A stretch of 64,000 nucleotides of DNA from Flavobacteriales bacterium (GCA_020635435.1 JACJZU010000001.1:496001-560000), one strand, 5' to 3'. Positions 16,672 through 26,294 are shown, numbered from the stretch's first letter. Notes: generated by a model from the sequence alone, not told the origin. A program made the numbers and translations.

Positions 16672-18063
16672 ATGAAATACGACGTATTAGTGATCGGAAG
16701 CGGACCGGGTGGATATGTAGCCGCCATTCGCTGTGCACAACTTGGTTTTAAAACCGGAATCGTAGAAAAATACAACAGCCTCGGTGGCACTTGTCTCAAT
16801 GTGGGCTGTATCCCCTCCAAAGCCCTCCTGGACTCCTCGGAGCATTACCACGCTGCGGGGCACAAGTTTGCCGAACACGGCATCAAACTGGACAATCTGG
16901 GTGTTGATCTTGGCCAGATGATGAAGCGCAAAGAAGGCGTGGTGAAGCAAATGGTGACCGGTGTGGAATACCTGATGAAGAAAAACAAGATCGATGTGCA
17001 CGTTGGTGTGGCATCCTTCGTAGACCCACATACCGTTCAGGTGAGCGGATCGGAACAAAAAACCCTAACCGCAGATCGGTTCATTGTTGCAACTGGTTCC
17101 AAACCGGCGAGTTTACCGGGTATTGAGATCGATAAGAAACGGATCATCACTTCAACCGAGGCCCTTTCTCTCAAGGAAATCCCCAAACACCTGATCGTAA
17201 TTGGTGGCGGGGTGATCGGCATGGAATTGGGATCGGTATACAACCGGCTTGGTTCGGAGGTGAGTATCGTGGAATTCATGCCTTCGATCATTGCGGGAAT
17301 GGATGCAGCTCTGGGCAAGGAACTTCAGAGGGTAATGAAGAAGAATGGAATGAATTTCTACACCGGGCACAAGGTAACAGCCGTAAAATCGACAAAAACG
17401 CAAGTTACGGTAAGTGCTGAGAGCGCCAAAGGACCGGTGGAACTGGAAGGCGATTATGTGCTGATGAGTGTAGGTCGAAAACCCTATACCGAAGGACTTG
17501 CCCCGGAAAAAGCAGGTATCACGCTTGACGAGCGCGGGCGCATAGTTGTGAATTCCCATCTTCAAACAGTTCAGCCCCATATTTACGCCATCGGCGATGT
17601 GGTTGTTGGCCCTATGCTCGCACATAAGGCTGAGGAAGAAGGTGTTTTCGCTGCGGAGCACATGGCCGGTCAAAAGCCACACATCGATTATAACCTTGTA
17701 CCCGGAGTGGTTTACACCTGGCCCGAAGTGGCCGGAGTTGGCAAAACCGAAGAGCAATTGAAAGAAGCCGGTGTCAAATACAAAGTCGGCAAATTCAACT
17801 TCCGGGCGAATGGCAGGGCGGTGGCCGGAATGGACATCGATGGATTTGTGAAGATCCTTGCCGATGAAGAAACCGATGAGATCCTCGGTGCACATATGAT
17901 TGGCCCCCGCGTGGCGGATATGATCGCCGAAATAGCTGTTGCCATGGAATTCAGAGCTTCGGCTGAGGATATTGCACGCATTTGCCATGCCCACCCTACA
18001 ACCTCCGAGGTAACCAAGGAAGCCGCATTGGATGCAACCGCATCGCGAGCACTCCACATGTAG
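16672..18063 (+). CDS. lpdA: Dihydrolipoyl dehydrogenase
   Basis: 463 residues. This is the FAD-dependent E3 component shared by pyruvate and 2-oxoglutarate dehydrogenase complexes and the glycine cleavage system; it reoxidises dihydrolipoamide and reduces NAD. The N-terminal FAD motif is VIGSGPGGYVAAIRCAQLG. The redox pair is C41 and C46 in GGTCLNVGCIPSK. The NAD-binding motif is IGGGVIGMELGSVYNRLG, the second FAD motif is YAIGDVVVGPMLAHKAEEEG, and the C-terminal catalytic His-Glu sits in CHAHPTTSEVTKEA. It starts 12 bases after gldH. gcvT, which makes the T protein of the glycine cleavage system, lies elsewhere in the window (52005-53105). Confidence 0.97.
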   Translation: MKYDVLVIGSGPGGYVAAIRCAQLGFKTGIVEKYNSLGGTCLNVGCIPSKALLDSSEHYHAAGHKFAEHGIKLDNLGVDLGQMMKRKEGVVKQMVTGVEYLMKKNKIDVHVGVASFVDPHTVQVSGSEQKTLTADRFIVATGSKPASLPGIEIDKKRIITSTEALSLKEIPKHLIVIGGGVIGMELGSVYNRLGSEVSIVEFMPSIIAGMDAALGKELQRVMKKNGMNFYTGHKVTAVKSTKTQVTVSAESAKGPVELEGDYVLMSVGRKPYTEGLAPEKAGITLDERGRIVVNSHLQTVQPHIYAIGDVVVGPMLAHKAEEEGVFAAEHMAGQKPHIDYNLVPGVVYTWPEVAGVGKTEEQLKEAGVKYKVGKFNFRANGRAVAGMDIDGFVKILADEETDEILGAHMIGPRVADMIAEIAVAMEFRASAEDIARICHAHPTTSEVTKEAALDATASRALHM

Positions 18064-18109
18064 CAGTTTGCGGTGGACAAGCTGTGAATAGCGTTCGCCC
18101 GCCGCTGTT

Positions 18110-18117
18110 TACCTTTG
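18110..18117 (+). promoter_or_regulatory. Promoter -7 element upstream of the WG-repeat gene
   Basis: TACCTTTG, a full TAxxTTTG match, 7 bases before the GTG at 18125. Confidence 0.5.
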
Positions 18118-18124
18118 GTATGAC

Positions 18125-18739
18125 GTGATCCGCAGTACCTTTTTGATTCCGTTTGTCCTTTTTGCATTCAAGAGCCTCGCACAATTGAGCTATTGGAATG
18201 TCGAATTCAAAGGCGACTCAATGGCTCTTGTGAAAGATGGAAAGGCTATTACGGACTACCAATTCACTGAAGTGGGGCCGATATCGGAAGGTTTGAGTTG
18301 GGTGAACAGAGGAACCTGGTACGCCTATATCGACACAAATGCGATCGAGATCACACCCTATCAATTCCATGAAGTCCGGGATTTCAGGAACGGTTATGCC
18401 GCGGTAGCCGTAGACAGTTTGCATGGTTTGATCGACCGAAATGGTGCCTGGGTTCTTCAACCGATCTATTCCGATATACGCGACATGCGCGATAGTGTCG
18501 TTCGAGCTCGATTCAATGGGCTTTGGGGTCTGGTCCGTTTGGATGGAACATGGCTTGTGCCGCCCGAATTCGAAGAGATCCCGGTTTACAGAAGTCGCAA
18601 TTTCATCGCCGTGAAGAAAGCTTTCTGGGGAGTGATCAATTCGAAAGGTGAATTGCTATTGCCTTATGAATACGACCTGGTCACCGTGCACGGCGAAGTA
18701 TATCTGCGGGGAACGAAAAAGCTCATAGGCCTACAATGA
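18125..18739 (+). CDS. WG-repeat envelope protein
   Basis: 204 residues starting at GTG 18125; the nearby ATG at 18120 meets a stop after two codons. A short signal peptide (IPFVLFAFKSLAQ) is followed by degenerate WG (KWG) repeats: GLSWVNRGTWYAYIDTNAIE, HGLIDRNGAWVLQPIY, LWGLVRLDGTWLVPPEFEE and FWGVINSKGELLLPYEYD. Such repeats form a small beta-propeller-like fold and are common in exported Bacteroidota proteins of unknown role. The protein has no T9SS tail and is probably periplasmic or outer-membrane bound. Its stop codon overlaps the next gene's ATG, so the two are translated together and may work as a pair. Confidence 0.8.
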   Translation: MIRSTFLIPFVLFAFKSLAQLSYWNVEFKGDSMALVKDGKAITDYQFTEVGPISEGLSWVNRGTWYAYIDTNAIEITPYQFHEVRDFRNGYAAVAVDSLHGLIDRNGAWVLQPIYSDIRDMRDSVVRARFNGLWGLVRLDGTWLVPPEFEEIPVYRSRNFIAVKKAFWGVINSKGELLLPYEYDLVTVHGEVYLRGTKKLIGLQ

Positions 18740-19335
18740 GAACCCTGATCACGAGTCTGATGCTTCTCCTGCTTCTCCGGGTGACCATTGCTCAAGTTCC
18801 GGATCAACGCAACATTTATGGTTTCCGCACAGGCTATAGTTTGAGCAAGGTATTGTTGGATCGCGTATTCAGTGGTGATCAGTTGAAATACCAATATACA
18901 GGAGGGTTTGTTCATACCTTTCAATACGATCGGCTTCTTAACAAATGGTTGCAATGTGGTCTCAATTATTCGAGACAGAACATGTCACTCACTTTTGAAG
19001 AATACGTGGATAACAACGGCATTTTGCAAACCGGCGATTTCAGCGCGGAGCTGAGGAGACAAATGCTACACCTCCGGGTATTGGCCTATGTAGAAAAGAA
19101 CCAATGGAAAGTCTATACGGGAATGCGTGCCGGTTTGGTCCGATTCAACGTGGACACGGACATCGGGAATAAAGAACTGAAATTCATAGACCGCCTGGCC
19201 GGGTTAACGCTACCTTCGGGAGGGCTTTTGCTTACGGGAATGGAATTCTACCCACATCCCAATATCGGGATCGCCGGAGAATTCAACATCTTGGCTCCAC
19301 ATGTCGTCGCAATAGGAATTTCAGTCCGCCATTAG
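18736..19335 (+). CDS. Putative outer-membrane beta-barrel protein
   Basis: 199 residues with a clear signal peptide (MRTLITSLMLLLLLRVTIAQ). The body alternates polar and hydrophobic residues with many aromatic strand ends (IYGFRTGYSLSKVLL, KYQYTGGFVHTFQYDRLL, LQCGLNYSRQNMSLTF) and ends in IGISVRH, as in small PorT-like or OmpW-like eight-stranded barrels. I recognise no specific family. It overlaps the WG-repeat gene by four bases (ATGA) and is followed by 225 bases without a gene. Likely role: small outer-membrane protein acting together with its upstream partner. Confidence 0.7.
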   Translation: MRTLITSLMLLLLLRVTIAQVPDQRNIYGFRTGYSLSKVLLDRVFSGDQLKYQYTGGFVHTFQYDRLLNKWLQCGLNYSRQNMSLTFEEYVDNNGILQTGDFSAELRRQMLHLRVLAYVEKNQWKVYTGMRAGLVRFNVDTDIGNKELKFIDRLAGLTLPSGGLLLTGMEFYPHPNIGIAGEFNILAPHVVAIGISVRH

Positions 19336-19548
19336 TTTTGCGTTCATCCGGCATTTATCCGGGTCTGGGGAACATGCATTACCCTCTGCTCTTTCCAAGC
19401 TTCTTCAACAGGGTCGACCAAGGGGTTTTACCCCACATCGCAATTGTCCATTTTGCTCAAACCGTCCGGACTAGTTTCTCATCTGGATCTCGCTTACCTG
19501 AGGTGGATTCTTTAGACCTTTCACCGCTACAACCTGTCCCCTAAGTTC

Positions 19549-19556
19549 TATTTTTG
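19549..19556 (+). promoter_or_regulatory. Promoter -7 element of kynU
   Basis: TATTTTTG, a full TAxxTTTG match, four bases before the ATG at 19561 and ten before the ATG at 19567. Such closeness implies a very short leader, or favours the second ATG. Confidence 0.5.
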
Positions 19557-19560
19557 CCCC

Positions 19561-20835
19561 ATGCACATGGATATAACCCGCGAATTCGCGGCACACATGG
19601 ATCAATCGGATCCTTTATCTTCTTTCAGGGATCGATTTCACATGCCCATTCTGGATGGTAAAGAATGCCTGTATTTCACCGGCAATAGCCTTGGACTTCA
19701 ACCCAAATCGGCACGCGCTGCCCTGGAGCAGGAAATGCTCGACTGGGAATTGCATGGTGTAGAAGGGCATTTTGAGGGGAAAAACCCCTGGTTTCACTAC
19801 CACAAATTCCTCACCGACGATACGGCCTATCTGGTAGGTGCCAAACCGATTGAAGTGGTGGTGATGAATAACCTCACGGTGAACCTTCATTTTATGATGG
19901 TCAGCTTTTATCGCCCCTCCGGAAGCAGATATAAAATACTCATGGAGGCAGGAGCGTTTCCAAGCGATATGTATGCGGTTGAGTCGCAGGTGCGTTTTCA
20001 TGGGTATGCCTACGAAGACGCTGTAATTGAGGTAAAACCCCGACCCGGTGAATTCCATTTAAGGCATGAGGATATTATACAGACCATTGAGGATCATGCC
20101 GGGGAGATCGCATTGGTATTGTTCAGCGGAGTGCAATACTACACCGGGCAGGCCTTCCACATTGAGGACATTACCCGGGCGGCGCACGAAGCCGGGGCAT
20201 ATTGTGGGTTCGACCTGGCTCATGCCGCCGGTAATATCGAATTGAAATTGCACGATTGGGACGTCGACTTTGCTGTTTGGTGTTCGTATAAATATCTGAA
20301 TTCCGGTCCGGGAGGTGTATCGGGTGTTTTTGTTCATGAGCGCTTTGCCGAACAACCGGATATCCCACGATTTGCCGGTTGGTGGGGACATCGGGAGATG
20401 GATCGCTTTGAAATGAAGAAGGGCTTTATTCCAGAACCGGGAGCAGCCGGATGGCAATTGAGTAACGCCCCCGTTCTGAGTATGGCCGTTCATCGGGCCT
20501 CTCTTAAGATCTTCCGGGAAGCAGGAATGGAGAACCTCTATCAAAAGGGTCGGCAATTGAGTTCCTATCTCAATTTCATTCTGCAAGAAAGCAATCTGGA
20601 AAATGAAGAACTGGAATTCAACATTATCACCCCGGCGGAACGCGGATGTCAGATATCCGTACTAACAGGCAAGAATGGACACGATCTTTTCGAATACCTC
20701 ACAGCTAATCGCGTTATCGTAGATTGGCGTGAACCAAATGTGATCCGGCTTGCACCTGTGCCTTTGTATAACAGCTTCACCGACATCTGCATGCTGGGCG
20801 AATTGCTCAGGGATTTCTCAGAGGAGACGATCTGA
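19561..20835 (+). CDS. kynU: Kynureninase
   Basis: 424 residues, a PLP-dependent enzyme that cleaves kynurenine to anthranilate and alanine (or 3-hydroxykynurenine to 3-hydroxyanthranilate) in tryptophan breakdown or NAD synthesis. Family motifs are present: CLYFTGNSLGLQPKSARAAL, the substrate loop HGVEGHFEGKNPWFHYHKF, the PLP-contacting GFDLAHAAGNIELKLHDWDV, and the cofactor lysine K244 in CSYKYLNSGPGGVSG. The C-terminal domain has RGCQISVLTG and VIVDWREPNVIRLAPVPLYN. ATG 19561 (MHMDIT) and ATG 19567 are both possible. No other kynurenine-pathway gene is in view, so it is read as a single-gene unit with its own promoter, convergent with mfd. Confidence 0.95.
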   Translation: MHMDITREFAAHMDQSDPLSSFRDRFHMPILDGKECLYFTGNSLGLQPKSARAALEQEMLDWELHGVEGHFEGKNPWFHYHKFLTDDTAYLVGAKPIEVVVMNNLTVNLHFMMVSFYRPSGSRYKILMEAGAFPSDMYAVESQVRFHGYAYEDAVIEVKPRPGEFHLRHEDIIQTIEDHAGEIALVLFSGVQYYTGQAFHIEDITRAAHEAGAYCGFDLAHAAGNIELKLHDWDVDFAVWCSYKYLNSGPGGVSGVFVHERFAEQPDIPRFAGWWGHREMDRFEMKKGFIPEPGAAGWQLSNAPVLSMAVHRASLKIFREAGMENLYQKGRQLSSYLNFILQESNLENEELEFNIITPAERGCQISVLTGKNGHDLFEYLTANRVIVDWREPNVIRLAPVPLYNSFTDICMLGELLRDFSEETI

Positions 20836-20878
20836 GGGAACAGCACAAAACGAACGACTCCCTTAGTTTCACTTTTCT

Positions 20879-23800
20879 CTAAACATCCAGCAAACGAAGC
20901 TGATCCAGCAATGCCGCATGGGTATCGCCTGTTGTTTGCATTAGCAATATGAGTTGTGATTGTTTTTGTTGAAGGCTGAATAATCCGGGATGCTCATTGA
21001 TCCGCTTTATGATATTCCCAAAGCGCTCGGAGGTGTAGTAGGCCTGATCTGTTTCCGGCGGGAAATAACCGGCCATTTTGCCGCTTTTGATCTTGATCCG
21101 TACCAGACCACTGTGTTTCCCAAACCATTTGATGCGCATGCTGTCGGCCAGTTCCTGTACTTGTTCGGGTAACGGGCCAAACCTGTCTTCGAGTTGGGCC
21201 AGAAACTCCTGCAGCTCTTCTTCGGTATTCTTCTGCGCCATGGATGCATACAGATTCAGTCGCTCCGACATATTCTGCACGTAATCATCGGGAATGCGCG
21301 CATCCAGGTCCGTATCAACCTGACAATCGTGTTCGGCAGGTGGTTCGTCAAAAAGATCCGGGAATTCCGTTTCCCTCAATTCGTGAATGGCCTCATCCAG
21401 GATCTTGTGATACATGTCGAAACCGATCTCGGAGATAAAACCGCTCTGCTCGCTGCCCAGCAAGTTTCCCGCTCCCCGTATGTCCAGATCGCGCATGGCC
21501 ACATTGAAGCCGCTGCCCAATTCGCTGAATTCCTCGATGGCCTGTAAGCGACGGCGGGCATCCTCGGTAAGGGTGTATAAAGGCGGACAAAATAAGTAGC
21601 AATATGCCTTTCTGTTCGAGCGTCCTACCCTCCCCCGCATCTGATGCAGATCGCTCAACCCAAAATAATGCGCGTTGTTGATGATGATGGTATTCGCATT
21701 CGGTATGTCCAGCCCCGATTCAATGATGGTAGTTGCAACCAGTACATCGAACTCGTGCTCGATAAAACGGAGCATTACATTTTCCAGTTCATCGCCTTTC
21801 ATTTGCCCGTGACCGACCGCCACCCGTGCATCAGGACACAGTTCTTCAACAGTTGCGGCGAGGTCGTAAATATCCCGTACCCTGTTGTGCACAATGAATA
21901 CCTGTCCGTCGCGCTGCAATTCCTCCTGTACGGCTTTTTTTAGGATCTCGCGATCAAATACATGCAATTCAGTTCGAATTGGTTGCCGGTTCGGCGGTGG
22001 TGTATTGATGATCGAGAGATCCCGGGCCCCCATTAAGCTGAAATGCAAGGTTCGGGGAATTGGAGTGGCCGTTAGCGTGAGCGAATCAACATTCACCCTC
22101 AGTTGCTTCAGTTTCTCCTTGGCGGATACACCGAACTTCTGTTCTTCGTCTATAACCATCAACCCAAGATCCTTGAATTCGATCTTCTGATTCAAAAGTT
22201 TATGGGTCCCGATCACAATATCCACTTTACCTTCTTTCAGAGCCTTGATAGTGGCATTCTGTTGCTTGGTAGTTCTAAACCGGTTGATATAATCCACTGT
22301 CACAGGAAAACCTTCCAAACGGCTGCGGAATGTGTGGTAATGTTGTTGTGCCAGGATGGTGGTAGGAACCAGAACCGCCACTTGTTTATTATCGCAAACG
22401 GCTTTGAATGCCGCGCGGATGGCAACCTCGGTTTTTCCGAAACCAACATCCCCGCACACGAGTCGATCCATGGGATGCGGGGTTTCCATATCGGCTTTCA
22501 CATCGTCGCTCGCCTTGCTTTGATCCGGCGTATCCTCATAAAGGAAACTCGCCTCCAGTTCCACCTGCATATAATTATCCGGGCTGAACTGGAATCCCGG
22601 TTTGGCTTTGCGCTGCGCATATAATTTGATCAGGTCGCGGGCAATATCCTTTACTTTCTTCTTGGTTTTGCGCTTCAGATTCTGCCAGGCATCGCTCCCC
22701 AACTTATTCAATTGAGGCTCAAAACCTTCCTTCCCGGTATATCTGCTCACTTTATGCAGTGCGCCGATGTTCACATAGAGCAGGTCGCCGTTCTTGTACT
22801 TGAGTCGAACGGCCTCCTGCATACGCCCGCCCATGTCTATTTTCTGCAAACCATCGAAAACACCAACGCCATGGTCTATATGAACCACAAAATCTCCCTG
22901 CTTGAGGTGCCTGAGCTCCTGAATGGTAAGTGCCTGGTTCTTTGAATAGCGCTTTTTTACGGCGAATTGATAATGCCGGCCAAATATCTGATGCTCGGTG
23001 TACACGGCCAGTTTATGCTCCTTGTCCAGAAAACCTTCCTGCAAACCATGATAGATCGGGAAGAATTTCACCTGCGCATTCAGATCCCGGAATATGCTCT
23101 CCAACCGTTCAACCTGCTTGTTGGATTCGGAAAGGATCAATACCCGGTAGGCTTCTCTGTTCAACTGAGCCAGATGTTCGATCAGCAGCTCGAACTGCTT
23201 CCCGAATACCTGCTGCGGACTCAGGCGAAAACTGATGATGCGATCGGGCTCTCCTTTAATTCCCGATCCGGCCTGAATGAGACGGCGGTGGCTCAATTTC
23301 TGCCGAATGACCTGAAGTTTCTCGAATACCTCAGTCGCGGTAGACTCAGATTCGGCACGTTGAATGCTGTCGGTGAACGCACTCCATTTAGGGCTGAAAA
23401 AGATCCCGTTCTTGTCCAGGTAATTGAATAGGCTCACCTTCTCCCCACTGATCTCATCTTCAAGAATATTGGGCACCACGGATGTATAACGGACTTCTTC
23501 TATGGAGAGCTGACTCACCGGATCGAAGGATCGGATGCTTTCGATCATTCGGCCATCCAGTTCTACGCGAAAAGGATACTCATGCGCAAAACTGAAAATA
23601 TCGATAATACCTCCCCTGAGCGAGAATTGTCCGGGTTCGTAAACGAAATCCTCCCGCTCGAAAGCGTACTCCTGAAGCATTTCAAGCAAGAACCCAATAT
23701 CGAGGGTTTCACCTGTTTTCAGTTCAAAACTACTTTTCCGCAAACGCTCCTCCTCGATCACCTTCTCGGCCAGCGATTCCGGTGTTAAGATGAGCAAATG

Positions 23801-24154
23801 TTTGCCCTCGATCCGCTGCAGGTAAAGCAAAACCTCCGAGCGCTCCTGAACGTTTATGGCGGCCGGTGTTTCAACCTGAAAAGGTTTGCGGAACGACGAG
23901 GGCAGGTAGTAGACCGCTTCTTTGCCAAGGAAGTGCAGCAGATCCTGACGGGCATACCGGGCATCTTCCTCATTCTCCACCAGGAAATACACACTCGAGT
24001 CGCTCTCCCGAAATAAGAGAGCAGCCAAGAGGGTGTAAAAACCGGTCATGCCACCTTCGAGGCGAACGGTACATTTTTCGGGTTGCACCGATTCCAGCAA
24101 CTCACCAAATCGGGCGCTTTGTCCATAGAGATCCAGTAGGTCGCGGGTATTCAT
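20879..24154 (-). CDS. mfd: Transcription-repair coupling factor
   Basis: 1091 residues. Mfd removes RNA polymerase stalled at DNA damage and recruits UvrA. The N-terminal UvrB-homology region (FREDFVYEPGQFSLRGGIID-type) is followed by the RNAP-interacting domain (LKQGDFVVHIDHGVGVFDGL ... EAVRLKYKNGDLLYVNI). Then come the RecG-like translocase motifs: Walker A VCGDVGFGKTEVAIRAA, LMVIDEEQKFGVSAKEKLKQ, LTLTATPIPRTLHFSLMG, and VLVATTIIESGLDIPNANTI with QMRGRVGRSNRKAYCYLF. The C-terminal TRCF domain follows. The start is ATG 24154 (MNTRDLLDLYGQ); the TTG at 24166 is rejected. A TATCTTTG element lies 10 bases upstream. Confidence 0.96.
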   Translation of the reverse strand: MNTRDLLDLYGQSARFGELLESVQPEKCTVRLEGGMTGFYTLLAALLFRESDSSVYFLVENEEDARYARQDLLHFLGKEAVYYLPSSFRKPFQVETPAAINVQERSEVLLYLQRIEGKHLLILTPESLAEKVIEEERLRKSSFELKTGETLDIGFLLEMLQEYAFEREDFVYEPGQFSLRGGIIDIFSFAHEYPFRVELDGRMIESIRSFDPVSQLSIEEVRYTSVVPNILEDEISGEKVSLFNYLDKNGIFFSPKWSAFTDSIQRAESESTATEVFEKLQVIRQKLSHRRLIQAGSGIKGEPDRIISFRLSPQQVFGKQFELLIEHLAQLNREAYRVLILSESNKQVERLESIFRDLNAQVKFFPIYHGLQEGFLDKEHKLAVYTEHQIFGRHYQFAVKKRYSKNQALTIQELRHLKQGDFVVHIDHGVGVFDGLQKIDMGGRMQEAVRLKYKNGDLLYVNIGALHKVSRYTGKEGFEPQLNKLGSDAWQNLKRKTKKKVKDIARDLIKLYAQRKAKPGFQFSPDNYMQVELEASFLYEDTPDQSKASDDVKADMETPHPMDRLVCGDVGFGKTEVAIRAAFKAVCDNKQVAVLVPTTILAQQHYHTFRSRLEGFPVTVDYINRFRTTKQQNATIKALKEGKVDIVIGTHKLLNQKIEFKDLGLMVIDEEQKFGVSAKEKLKQLRVNVDSLTLTATPIPRTLHFSLMGARDLSIINTPPPNRQPIRTELHVFDREILKKAVQEELQRDGQVFIVHNRVRDIYDLAATVEELCPDARVAVGHGQMKGDELENVMLRFIEHEFDVLVATTIIESGLDIPNANTIIINNAHYFGLSDLHQMRGRVGRSNRKAYCYLFCPPLYTLTEDARRRLQAIEEFSELGSGFNVAMRDLDIRGAGNLLGSEQSGFISEIGFDMYHKILDEAIHELRETEFPDLFDEPPAEHDCQVDTDLDARIPDDYVQNMSERLNLYASMAQKNTEEELQEFLAQLEDRFGPLPEQVQELADSMRIKWFGKHSGLVRIKIKSGKMAGYFPPETDQAYYTSERFGNIIKRINEHPGLFSLQQKQSQLILLMQTTGDTHAALLDQLRLLDV

Positions 24155-24163
24155 AAAGGGGGG

Positions 24164-24171
24164 CAAAGATA
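24164..24171 (-). promoter_or_regulatory. Promoter -7 element of mfd
   Basis: TATCTTTG on the minus strand, a full TAxxTTTG match, 9 bases upstream of the ATG at 24154. Confidence 0.55.
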
Positions 24172-24299
24172 CATTTTATGCCAGGCGAGAATGTTACAGC
24201 ATTCCGCAACATTTGATTTGTTAAAAACTCAAAACAACATGAACGTATGTATTGATTTAACTTGCAAAGAAAATCACTGATAGAGCAGAAAGCGGACGC

Positions 24300-25670
24300 A
24301 TGGAGTATGCCGTTGTAGACATAGAAACCACCGGAGCCGGAAACAAGATCACCGAGATCGCGATCTATGTCTACGACGATCAGCGCCGCGAGATCATTGA
24401 TGAATTCAGTTCTCTGGTTAATCCGGAAAGCCATATTCCTTCCTTCATAACCGGACTTACAGGCATTAGCAATGAAATGGTGGAATCTGCTCCTCGCTTT
24501 TTCGAGATCGCGAAGAAAGTTCACGAGATCACTGAGGGTCGCATTTTTGTTGCACACAATGCCGGATTTGATTACAACGTGATCCGTGCAGAATACCGGG
24601 AACTCGGTGCAGAATTCAAGAGGCAAACGCTCTGTACGGTGCGTATGAGCCGTTCCATTTTTCCCGGTCTTAGGAGTTACAGCCTCGGAAAATTATGCGT
24701 GAGTTTGGGAATTACCCTGGAAAACCGACACCGGGCCGGTGGAGATGCCAAAGCCACAACCGAACTCCTGAGTCTGCTGCTCGACAACGATCCCAAGCAT
24801 TACATCGATTCTGCACTGAATGGCAAGAGTCGGCAGAGTACCCTTCCACCGAATCTAGACAAGGCCATTTTCGATCAATTACCCGATCATACCGGAGTTT
24901 ATTACTTCCACGATGCCGAAGGGAAGGTGATCTATGTAGGGAAAGCCAAAGACATCAAGAGCCGGGTAAACAGCCATTTTCTGGACAGTACCCCTGCCAA
25001 ACTGCGCATGAAGCAGGAGATCCACGACATCAGCTATACCCTCACCGGATCGGAATTACTCGCTTTGGTTCTTGAGAGCGCAGAGATCAAACAACATTTC
25101 CCGAAATACAACCGCGCCCAGAAATATACCGGCAACGCTTATGTCCTGTGCAAATTTGAAGGTCAGAATGGCGTCGTTCACCTGGAGGTAGTTAAAAAAA
25201 GGAAGTATATGCAAGGGCCGATCGCTTCCTTTTCCAATGTTGTAAAGGCCCGGAACTTTCTGGAGCAATTGGTCCGGGAATTCCGGCTGTGCCCGAAATT
25301 CTGTGGTTTGCAGACCAGCAGCAATGCCTGTTTCGATGTTCAACTGGGTTTGTGCAACGGGGTATGCCGTAATGAAGAAGCCCCAGAAACTTACAACTTG
25401 CGGGTAGAGGAGGCACTGAACAGTTTTGTGCTCGAAACCGGCTCCTATGCCGTGCTGGACCGCGGCCGGCACCGCGATGAACGCTGCTTTTTACTCATTG
25501 AGAACGGGTTGTACCGAGGGTATGGCTTCTTTGATGAGAGCGCCCAACTCGACTCCTATTCCGACCTGCGCGACTTTCTCACTCCTCAGCAACACAACCC
25601 CGACATACAACATATACTACATGGGGCGATCCGGGCCAAACGCGCCTCGGAGATCATCTATCTCGAATAG
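24300..25670 (+). CDS. DnaQ-like exonuclease fused to a GIY-YIG nuclease domain
   Basis: 456 residues with two nuclease modules. The first (about 1-165) is a DEDDh 3'-5' exonuclease of the DnaQ/epsilon type: YAVVDIETTG with the acidic pair, FVAHNAGFDYNVI, and the final H..D in HRAGGDAKATTELL. The second (about 195-285) is a GIY-YIG domain as in UvrC and Cho: TGVYYFHDAEGKVIYVGKAK, with SRVNSHFLD, RMKQEIHDISYTLTGSELLA and LVLESAEIKQHFPKYNRAQ. The rest is a UvrC-like middle with a four-Cys patch (CPKFCGLQTSSNACFDVQLG, CNGVC). It lacks the UvrC C-terminal nuclease and HhH domains, so it is not UvrC. This architecture occurs across Bacteroidota and Actinobacteria (epsilon-Cho type) and is inferred to act in DNA repair. 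It is divergent from mfd, a repair gene, across a 145-base gap. Confidence 0.88.
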   Translation: MEYAVVDIETTGAGNKITEIAIYVYDDQRREIIDEFSSLVNPESHIPSFITGLTGISNEMVESAPRFFEIAKKVHEITEGRIFVAHNAGFDYNVIRAEYRELGAEFKRQTLCTVRMSRSIFPGLRSYSLGKLCVSLGITLENRHRAGGDAKATTELLSLLLDNDPKHYIDSALNGKSRQSTLPPNLDKAIFDQLPDHTGVYYFHDAEGKVIYVGKAKDIKSRVNSHFLDSTPAKLRMKQEIHDISYTLTGSELLALVLESAEIKQHFPKYNRAQKYTGNAYVLCKFEGQNGVVHLEVVKKRKYMQGPIASFSNVVKARNFLEQLVREFRLCPKFCGLQTSSNACFDVQLGLCNGVCRNEEAPETYNLRVEEALNSFVLETGSYAVLDRGRHRDERCFLLIENGLYRGYGFFDESAQLDSYSDLRDFLTPQQHNPDIQHILHGAIRAKRASEIIYLE

Positions 25671-25748
25671 CATAGCGCCCCTGAACATCTTTTTTGAAGG
25701 TGATGGAATGAATTGGGTGTTGTACTTGTCTAATTAACTGAAGAAGCA

Positions 25749-26294
25749 TTGGCAACTCCTCTCCATAGCGACCACGATTTGATCGAAGCCTGCCTCAATG
25801 GAGAGCAAAAGGCGTATGCCATACTGGTTGATCGATATAAGAATAACGTGGCAACTGTGATACTCAATATGACGGCCGACAGGGACCTAACTGCCGAACT
25901 CGCGCAGCAAACTTTCATCCGATTGTACCGGTTCCTGCACAAATATCGTTCGGAAGCCTCGCTGAAAACCTTTGTGATACGCATTGCCATCAATCTCACC
26001 CTGAATGAATTAAAGCGGAAGGGAAAGCGAAACTATGAAACACTGGACGGTTTAGGGGAGCAGCTGAGTGTCACTTCTGGATACAATGAAGAACGCGAGA
26101 TCGTCAATAAAGCACTTCAACGTCTCAAGCCCGAACAAAGGAGTGTGATCACGCTGCGGCATATTGAAGGGTATAGTACAAAAGAATGTGCTGAAATGCT
26201 TGAGATTCCCGAAGGAACAGTATTGTCTAGGTTGAGCCGGGCGATTGACTCCTTTCGAACTGAATTAAAAAAATTGGGATATGAACACAACTGA
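25749..26294 (+). CDS. ECF-type RNA polymerase sigma factor
   Basis: 181 residues. Region 2 (ACLNGEQKAYAILVDRYKNN ... LAQQTFIRLYRFLHKYRSE, FVIRIAINLTLNELKRKGKR) and region 4 (ALQRLKPEQRSVITLRHIEG, YSTKECAEMLEIPEGTVLSR) are complete, with no region 3, as in group 4 sigma factors. An in-frame TAA lies 18 bases upstream, so translation must begin at TTG 25749 or lower in the gene; the TTG gives the normal N-terminus. The next gene begins inside its last codons and encodes a one-helix membrane protein that fits an anti-sigma factor. Two Spy/CnrX-like periplasmic proteins follow, so the unit likely responds to envelope or metal stress. Confidence 0.9.
   Translation: MATPLHSDHDLIEACLNGEQKAYAILVDRYKNNVATVILNMTADRDLTAELAQQTFIRLYRFLHKYRSEASLKTFVIRIAINLTLNELKRKGKRNYETLDGLGEQLSVTSGYNEEREIVNKALQRLKPEQRSVITLRHIEGYSTKECAEMLEIPEGTVLSRLSRAIDSFRTELKKLGYEHN

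Noticed and set aside
17152..18057. 301-residue ORF antisense to lpdA
   Set aside because: Shadow frame of a clearly coding gene; Cys/His-rich with no domain or signal.
24300..25670. UvrC
   Set aside because: Only the N-terminal GIY-YIG region is shared; the C-terminal nuclease and HhH domains are absent and a DnaQ-like domain is fused.
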